A stretch of DNA of 64,000 nt from contig NC_091931.1 in NCBI RefSeq assembly GCF_041260155.1, forward strand, positions 11,389,861-11,453,860, written 5' to 3'. Each line of letters starts with the position of its first letter. The stretch's first letter is position 1. The notes beneath the pieces were generated by a model. That model had not been told where the DNA came from. It worked only from the letters and a program-made list of their open reading frames with translations, and did no database searches. Below, in pieces: positions 41,701 to 50,700 of this stretch. A program made the translations under genes and the position numbers. The stretch comes from Ptychodera flava (taxonomy: Eukaryota; Hemichordata; Enteropneusta; Ptychoderidae).

Positions 41701-44700
41701 GATTAATCGACCCAAAGGACTGTCGGAGTAAGGATTATTTCAAACCTGACAAGGTACATGATTATCACGTTGAAGTCATTGACGGAAATCACAACTTTCA
41801 TGCACAAAAGAGGCACTATTGGTTGGAGAGGATGCAACCCTGAACAAACGGGAAGTATGTCTGTATGTAGGCCTAACAAACGAAGAGTGCAAAAGACTTG
41901 GCATAAAGAGAAACTTGTCGACATCAAACTGTCTCCCAATGTCCGACTGGGATTATATCATGTTAATTAGGGATGCGATTAAGAAAGAATTTACAGATGG
42001 ATGCACACCGGGCAGAGATACAAAGTCAAATCAGTTTTGGAGGAAGCTGTATGCCATGTTAGGATTCAAGTATGAGGTAGCTGTGAAATTTTATTAAATA
42101 ACATTAAGTCCATGTATCCTATCTGCATTTGCTCCAACATTTTTATATAAATGCAGCCCGTGACACTAATTAAATCAATACGGTGTTGAAAAAGGCAGAA
42201 TTTGAGAATGAAGCATGATTGACAAAGCATGTTTGGCAGTGTAATAAGACTCTGAAGTTGTAAAAAAGACCCAAAATCAGTCATCATTACATTTTATGAA
42301 ATGGATTAAACAGCAGTCCTGTTTGTTGAAGGATTCTCAGAAACTTTACTTCTTCAATAGACAACTTGTTTACTTTATCGATATGAAAATGATTGTGTGA
42401 TATGGATTTGTTTGCAGAAAAGGGTACTTGATGCAAAGAGACCGATCCAAAGTCTTGCAAGATTACCTGATCTTGAATTTGAGATTGTGAAAAAAATATT
42501 TGAGGGGAAACCATCACTTAAAGCCAGTGCCATAACAAAAGACCTTCAAGGGGTAAAGAGCATGGATGAAAGACTTAAGCTTCTACAGTCTTTTCTTGTG
42601 AGCAAGAAAGAATTCCAACAAGCATCAATCAAAGCAAAGGTACATATTATGTATAATTAACAAATAATGAGTGCAAGTCTTTGCATATTGTTTGTTATCT
42701 TGATCAGCAATTCTGCAGTTACAATGCTGTATGTTCCTTCTTACTACTTATATAGTAAGAACTACAGCATAGATTATTTCTTTTGCAAAGCAGATTCCAA
42801 GAGGAAACTCTCGACATGCCTCCCTATACATTTTGTTTTGTAACCTAACTGTTAATCATGATCTTACCTGTAGGTATGCTATGTGTGCATACTGCTATGA
42901 GGGCAAGAATTGATAACCATTTATTTATTACTTTGAACAGGGTAACGATTTCCATGTGCACATAGAAGATGGTTCCTTCTGTATCACTCAAGGACGGCGG
43001 AGATCACATGGTCCCAACATGATTATGTCATGTGGAGATGAGACATACAAGCTGACACCAAAAGCAGCGAGAGAGCTGATGAAAAGTAGTAAGTATGCAA
43101 TCTAGATTCAGCCAGTCTTTCCTTACTTTCTGTTACAGATTTTAGTTGAGTTATGCATGATAAATGTTCTTATCAAGTAGGTGCAAGTCAGTAATTTTTT
43201 TCTATCCATAGACTTGCAGATGCTATGAACAAATTGGTCAAGTTTTTAAATAGTAAGACAACTTTTCACTTTGAACTTGAATAATAAAATTCTCTATTTT
43301 GCAAAATGATTGTAATGTTAGTGTCCACTGTGATTCGGATACAGAGGCTTCCGCAGGTTAAGAATAAACTACTTCCTGAATTGAAGACATATTGTTTTTG
43401 GTACTTTGTTCATTTTACCTGCGACCATGTGCATTGAGGGGGTATTATACATATTAAGTACCTGTTTTAGTCTCAACCTTTTAAGTTGAAATATCTCCTT
43501 GACTGAGGCTAGTCCAGTTGTTTTGATATAAGGGATAAAAGTTACTATGGATGACCCTATTAATAGAGGATCCATAATTTTGTACTTTTGTTTTAAGTCA
43601 ATATAGTATTTAAAGAATAAACCAATTTTGACAAAAAAATTCTGACTACATCATATTTTGCGTAATAGTTTGCGAAGTGCCAATTTTTAATTCTGATTTC
43701 CTCGGACAAAATGAAGATAATATATTGTTTGTTATGGCATATCCACACCATGTGCTTGGATGGAATTTTGTGTGGAACAAAGTCTTACAGTGGATTGTAT
43801 GAGCTATGACTTTGTTCTTATACATTATTATTCATTTCTTCTCTAACCTTACAGAAAGTGATGGGAAAAGGAAAGAAAACAATGAAACAAAATGTGACAA
43901 ACAGAAGACAATGAAGAAGCGTAAATGTAAGTGTTTTCCTGACTGTGATAATTTTTTTTCGATATGACATGTGAAAATGTCTTTTCATGTGATATTCGAC
44001 ACAATGCATAAAATGGCCTAATCAAATAATTTGTAATATTTTCCATTGCAAATATAGAGGACATTGGTGTGCATAGAGAAAAATAAGGTATTGTTGCTCT
44101 TTTTGATCATCAGTAAAGTTGAGCTCTTTATCAATATGACCTGTCATTTCCCTTGACAGCATCAGACATGCACAAATCATCTGACACTGCAGAGAGGGAA
44201 AAACACTCAAAAGTGGTAGGAAAACAAAAAACTGATCAAAGGACCAGCAAGGATCGTGGTGAGTTTACATATTTATTATTAATTAAAAGTAGCTTTGACC
44301 ATTTGTATGAAGTGGCACCTTTCAGATAAACGTCTGTGAAATTTACTTCATGTAAAACTTTCTTCTGTTTTTTTTCCTAGGTGGTGTAGAGCCATCATCA
44401 CCTTCCAATGCAAGAAAGTTGAAAGGTAATGTCAATATAGTGTGCTTTATTTGAGGGAAATGGGTACACACACTGAAAATTCTCCACATATTTAATTGTA
44501 ATGGTGTTAAAATTTTAAAAAATGTGTTCATGGTAAGCATAATGAGGTTAAAAACCATAACTTTCAACTGTTATTATATTGTTTTGAAGTCAGCAATATC
44601 AATCACATCAAAATAGTGTATATATTTCCATATTGACACTAGATGTTCATGCACCAGTAAAAAGTGGATTGTTGATCAGAAAATCTTGTATGGAGCAAAC

Positions 44701-47700
44701 TCTTACAGTGGATTGTATGAGCTGATGACTTTGTTCTTATGCATTATTATTCATTTCTTCTCTAACCTAACAGAAAGTGATGGGAAAAGGAAAGAAAACA
44801 ATGAAACAAAATGTGACAAACAGAAGACAACAAAGAAGCGTAAATGTAAGTGTTTTCCTTACAAGCCTTTCATCTCATTGATTGTGATAATTCTTTTTCA
44901 CATGTCACAAGAAAGTGTCTTTTCATTTGATATTCGACACAATGCATAAAATGGCCTAATCAAATAATTAGTAATATTTTCCATTGCAAATATAGAGGAC
45001 ATTGGTGTACATAGAGAAAAAGAAGATCTTGTTGAGCTCTTTATCAATATGACCTGTCATTTCCCTTGACAGCATCAGACATGCACAAATCATCTGACAC
45101 TGCAGAGAGGGAAAAACACTCAAAAGTGGTAGGAAAACAAAAAACCGATCAAAGGACCAGCAAGGATCGTGGTGAGTTTATATTACTTATCTATTATTAA
45201 TTAAAAGTAACTATGACCATTTGCATGAAGAGGCACCTTTCAGATAAACGTCTGTGGAATTGGAAACTAGGGCACTGAAGACACTAAAAGTTTTTAAGAA
45301 CTTACATACATTACCTGTAGCATTTAACTTCATGTAAAACTTTCATTCTGTTTTTTTCCTAGGTGGTGCTGAGCCATCATCACCTTCCAATGTAAGAAAG
45401 ATGAAAGGTAATGTCAATATAGTATGCTTTAGGTGACTGAAATCGAGAAACTTGGAAAATTCTCCCCGTATTTATTGTAAAAGTGTTCAAATAAAAATGG
45501 TGTTCTTGATAAGCAAAATGATGACAAGCGAATGAACTTAATGTATATTTCAACTGATATTATATTGTTTTGAAGTTAGCAATAGCAATCACATCAAAGT
45601 AGTGTATATATTCCCATATTTACACTTTATGTGCATGCATTAATAAATATTGATTGGATCATCTTGTGTGAAGCAAAGTCTTACAGTGGATTGTATGAGC
45701 TGATGATTTTGTTCTTATACATTATTATTCATTTCTTCTCTAACCTTACAGAAAGTGATGGGAAAAGGAAAGAAAACAATGAAACAAAATGTGACAAACA
45801 GAAGACAATGAAGAAGCGTAAATGTAAGTGTTTTCCTGACTGTGATAATTTTTTTTTCGATATGACATGTGAAAATGTCTTTTCATGTGATATTCGACAC
45901 AATGCATAAAATGGCCTAATCAAATAATTTGTAATATTTTCCATTGCAAATATAGAGGACATTGGTGTACATAGAGAAAAAGAAGATCTTGTTGAGCTCT
46001 TTATCAATATGACCTGTCATTTCCCTTGACAGCATCAGACATGCACAAATCATCTGACACTGCAGAGAGGGAAAACACTCAAAAGTGGTAGGAAAACAAA
46101 AAACCGATCAAAGGACCAGCAAGGATCATGGTGAGTTTACTTATCTATTATTAATTAAAAGTAACTATGACCATTTGCATGAAGAGGCACCTTTCAGATA
46201 AACGTCTGTGGAATTGGAAACTAGGGCACTGAAGACACTAAAAGTTTTTAAGAACTTACATACATTACCTGTAGCATTTAACTTCATGTAAAACTTTCAT
46301 TCTGTTTTTTTTCCTAGGTGGTGCTGAGCCATCATCACCTTCCAATGCAAGAAAGTTGAAAGGTAATGTCAATATAGTTTGCTTTATGTGAGTGAAATGG
46401 GTACACACTGAGAAAATTCTTAACGTATCGACAATTTGGTGATAGGGATACAAGTATTGCTACCAATTTCAGCACGAATGAAATCTATGAAGCTCTATTC
46501 AATGGTTTAAATGAACTGCATTGATTGGTTGGCAAGTTGTGCCAAATGAAGAATGATACAGATGGTTACATGATGAAAATTAGTTTTAATAGTTTCCATT
46601 TGCAAAGCAGCAGGCATATATTTAAATTATGATTAACCAAATTTTACAATAAATGTATCAAGCAAAGGATGGTTTATTCAACCTGAAGTATTCCCAAAAT
46701 ATCTAGCTATTTAAATTTGTTTATGTCTATCCTTTTATGTAGGTGAATTGAAATTTCATTGTTTTTACACGTACAGTAGCTGATATTGGATGCTGAAATC
46801 AATTTATTACCAGTATGAAGTAAAAATTACAGGGAGATTTATAAATAATGGTGCTTTTAAGACGAAAATGTTCACATTTACTTCTTTAAGTATATGTGAA
46901 ATATCTATTAGTACTAAAAGCTTATAAATATGAAAATGTTTTCACTGTTTAAATGTAAAACCTATATCAAAATTTCAAAGGACACATATGCACTTATAAA
47001 CATGTAATTGTGGTATTATTATGTCCGGTTTGTTCTGCAGATTCAGAGTCAGTGTCACAATCAAGTGAAAGAAATGGAATCAATAGTGAAGGTAAATGAT
47101 GAAAATTAATGTTTTACTCTGACACTTTGAAATGTAAGTAATAGCAATAGCCTTTTAACAAACCTCCATCTATGTATTTCAAATCATGCTACAACTGCCT
47201 CAAAATAGGCGTTATCATAAATTGTTCAAATTTCTTGATACAAAAACAGTATTAGTAAGTAACTGGTTTATCCAAATATTATGTGAAGTACTTTGTTTAG
47301 TGCAATGCACACACACACACACTACAGATGCCCTTACCTTTGTATCAAACTCTCTTTCCAGATGACTTTCATTTTGAAGAAGTGAGATTTCTATCCACTG
47401 ATGGTGTTTGGGACAAATTGAAGGAAGGGCAGATGCTTCTTTGTAGACCATTCAAACAAAAAGATTACAATCCAGAAGATCCTTTCATATTCAGACTCCT
47501 CAGCAAATCGGCAAAGAACAAGAGATTTCAAGGCTTACTTATGTGTGGGGAGCTGGAGGGAAATTATAAGGATGGTGATCAGGTTTGGGCCAGAAGTCAA
47601 TGTCATGTAGAAGTCCGTGTTGACAGGGTTATGGCAATTATTTCATGGGAAATGGGATCCTCAATGCCTGTTGGTTTGGCAAACAAGATAAGGGAAATAT

Positions 47701-50700
47701 ACTAAAACATTACTTGCATAAATTGAAATATACAGTAACAGAAATGTCAGTGACCAACAATGTTTCAGCACATACAAGATTAAGTTCAATTCTTTTCAAT
47801 AATACTGATGAGAAAATAGCTTTTACTTGACTTAGACCTTAATCATCAAGGTGTAATGTTCAAAATTTTAATCAGAGAGAATTTCGTCAGTAGTTGTTCA
47901 TTATTATTTGATTACCAACACATTTGCTTGCCAAAGTTTAATGTAGTAAAAATAAAAGAACAAATAAAATTCTTACCTTTTCAAAACTTTACTTTCTCTG
48001 TCTATGTTGTAAGCAATATTGGATGTCAGATGACACACATACTGCAATATACATCACCTAATTGATATTCTGTGGCGAAGGCTTTCATGCTTTCCTTCAT
48101 TAATATGTCATTATTTATCATGGCGAAAGAAATGGTTCATGTCAATTATATTGCATGAATCTTTTATTTTGATGAGAACCTCAGTATTAGTAAGTAATCA
48201 GTAGACAGTAAACCTACTTCTAATGTAAGGATTACAAGTACAGTGTCTGGATTTCCAGATGGCAAGAATGGTATCATGATTTACAGGTTGCAAATGTGGT
48301 GTCTTGATTTCCACATTGCAAGTACAGTATCAGTAATTCCAGAATGCAAGTACAGTATCTGTATTTCCAGAATGCAAGTACAGTATCTGTATTTCCAGAG
48401 TGCAAGTACAGTATCTGTATTTCAGAGTGCAAGTACAGTATCTGTATTTCCAGAGTGCAAGTACAGTATCTGTATTTCCAGAATGCAAGTACAGTATCTG
48501 TATTTCCAGAGTGCAAGTACAGTATCTGTATTTCCAGAGTGCAAGTACAGTATCTGTATTTCCAGAGTGCAAGTACAGTATCTGTATTTCCAGAGTGCAA
48601 GTACAGTATCTGTATTTCCAGAGTGCAAGTACAGTATCTGTATTTCCAGAGTGCAAGTACAGTATCTGTATTTCCAGAGTGCAAGTACAGTATCTGTATT
48701 TCCAGAGTGCAAGTACAGTATCTGTATTTCCAGAGTGCAAGTACAGTATCTGTATTTCCAGAGTGCAAGTACAGTATCTGTATTTCCAGAGTGCAAGTAC
48801 AGTATCTGTATTTCCAGAGTGCAAGTACAGTATCTGTATTTCCCGAGTGCAAGTACAGTATCTGTATTTCCAGAGTGCAAGTACAGTATCTGTATTTCCA
48901 GAGTGCAAGTACAGTATCTGTATTTCCGAGTCAAGTACGAAATCTGAAATTTCCAGAGCGCAAGTACAGTATCTGTATTTCCAGAGTGCAAGTACAGTAT
49001 CTGTATTTCCAGAGTGCAAGTACAGTATCTGTATTCCAGATGCAAGTACAGTATCTGTATTTCCAGAGTGCAAGTACAGTATCTGTATTTGCAGAGTGCA
49101 AGTACAGTATCTGTATTTCGCAGAGTGCAGGTACAGAATCTCTATTTCAACATTGCAACTACAGTATCTGTAATAACAGAGGCGTAGTGCAATTTCCTAT
49201 ACATATACATTGAGGAAAGATGTGTATCAGGGTCAGACTGGCAGAAATTAGAATATGTCAAAAGGTAAGAGACAGTGTTTTGAATTCTGTATCATACAGT
49301 ACATGTATATGTAGCTGAGAACATTAGATTAATTGCCAGTGTAAGCCCACATAATTAAGCACTTTACAGAAAAGAGCTAATCAGTTTGGATTATACCACT
49401 GTATGTCATACTACAGGAAAACCTGTTTAAAACTGGACACCTAAGGGACTGAGAAAACTGTTTGGTTTATAGAGGTTCCTTAAACATGGCAATCTATGTG
49501 GAAGAGACTTGGAAAAGTGTTCATTCTACACACGTTTCAATTTAGACAGGTTTCACTGAAATAAGAAAAGGCCTAAAATGGCATGCCTTAGTTATCAAAA
49601 CGACCATGCGGTGGAATGTTTTTATGGCACCTACCTAAAATCTGTGATTGCCTACATCTCTACTTTTCCTCAATAACGGCTCGTAAATCTGCATATTTGA
49701 CAGTAAACCTATCATGAAAACCTTAGCCAGTTTGCTTCTCTAACAATGCAAGCTTCATCATCAGTATAATTTTCACTCAGAGAAATGCAACTTAAGCTAT
49801 CCCCTTTCTATGGCACACGCACATACTTCAGTGTAAAAAGTACAAGTACATCGTACTAGTATATAGAACATACACTACTGTTATAGCCATAGCTAAAGAA
49901 ACATGAAATAAACACATGACTAACTGAAGTGGTCTACTTTCCCCTTTTACAGGAGACTGGAAAGCAGAAACCGCGACACACGTTCTGCAGTTTGTATTCA
50001 TAGGAGATGGTGGGTTGCGATATCCCATAGCCCACTTCCCAACAAGGGAGTGCCCACCAGCTACTTTATATAGAATATTTTGGGAAGGGGTTCAGCTACT
50101 TCTAAAGGCTGGATTTCAGTAAGTATCACTAAGTAAGTTGATTTAAGGATGTACCAGCGCTACGCATGCATGGAATTTGTCTCTTCCAGGCGCTACTCAT
50201 AAAAATAAAGGTATTACGGCAAAATAAGACACCCCCCCCCAATATTTGGATTCTAATTAAAGGGACGAAGTTGCTCATTTTTAACATAATCGTGGATTTG
50301 TTACTTCTGAAATATCATTTATGTTCATTTGCTAACTGAAATCTGCTTAATATGATTGAAGTAATCATGTGTTTTGTCCTATTACAGGATGATGTGAGTA
50401 GATAGTGTCAACCAGAGACTGAGTCCATTTCAGTGAAATAACTGACATAAATAATATTTCAGAGAAACTAACATATCCAAAATAATATCAAAAATGAGTG
50501 ACTTTGTCTCTTTAAGGATGAACATGTACACCCTGAGTAAAATGCTACTCAGTAAAGCTATTGAACTAATTTAGTCTGTGTAAATGAACAGCTGTATATG
50601 TTTTTAAATTGTCTTTCAGAATTCCTGAATGAAGATAAGACATTGATATGTTGGCTGCTTCTAAGTTCACTTGGATTTCCACATTGACTTTGTATCAAAA

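Larger units (their letters stand above)
22393..49279. mobile_element. Large (26,887-bp) TIR element carrying DUF7869-like and ParB-like genes
   Basis: The two ends are inverted repeats: 22393 onward, AACACTGTCTCTTACC, is the exact reverse complement of the sequence ending at 49279, and identity is essentially complete for about 150 bp before the two 28-bp repeat arrays begin. A TTGA direct repeat flanks the element. It lies in one intron of the P-element-like gene, whose exons (22145-22241 and 49953-50118) still splice in phase across it. Inside are two divergent multi-exon genes and no other recognisable ORF. The near-identity of the ends indicates recent insertion. The combination of TIRs, short target duplication and a candidate DDE-type protein fits cut-and-paste transposition. 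I do not recognise a named superfamily with this gene pair. Confidence 0.8.

Noticed and set aside
48243..49213. ORFs up to 289 aa in the right array
   Set aside because: Same artefact; no start context, splice signals or non-repetitive part.
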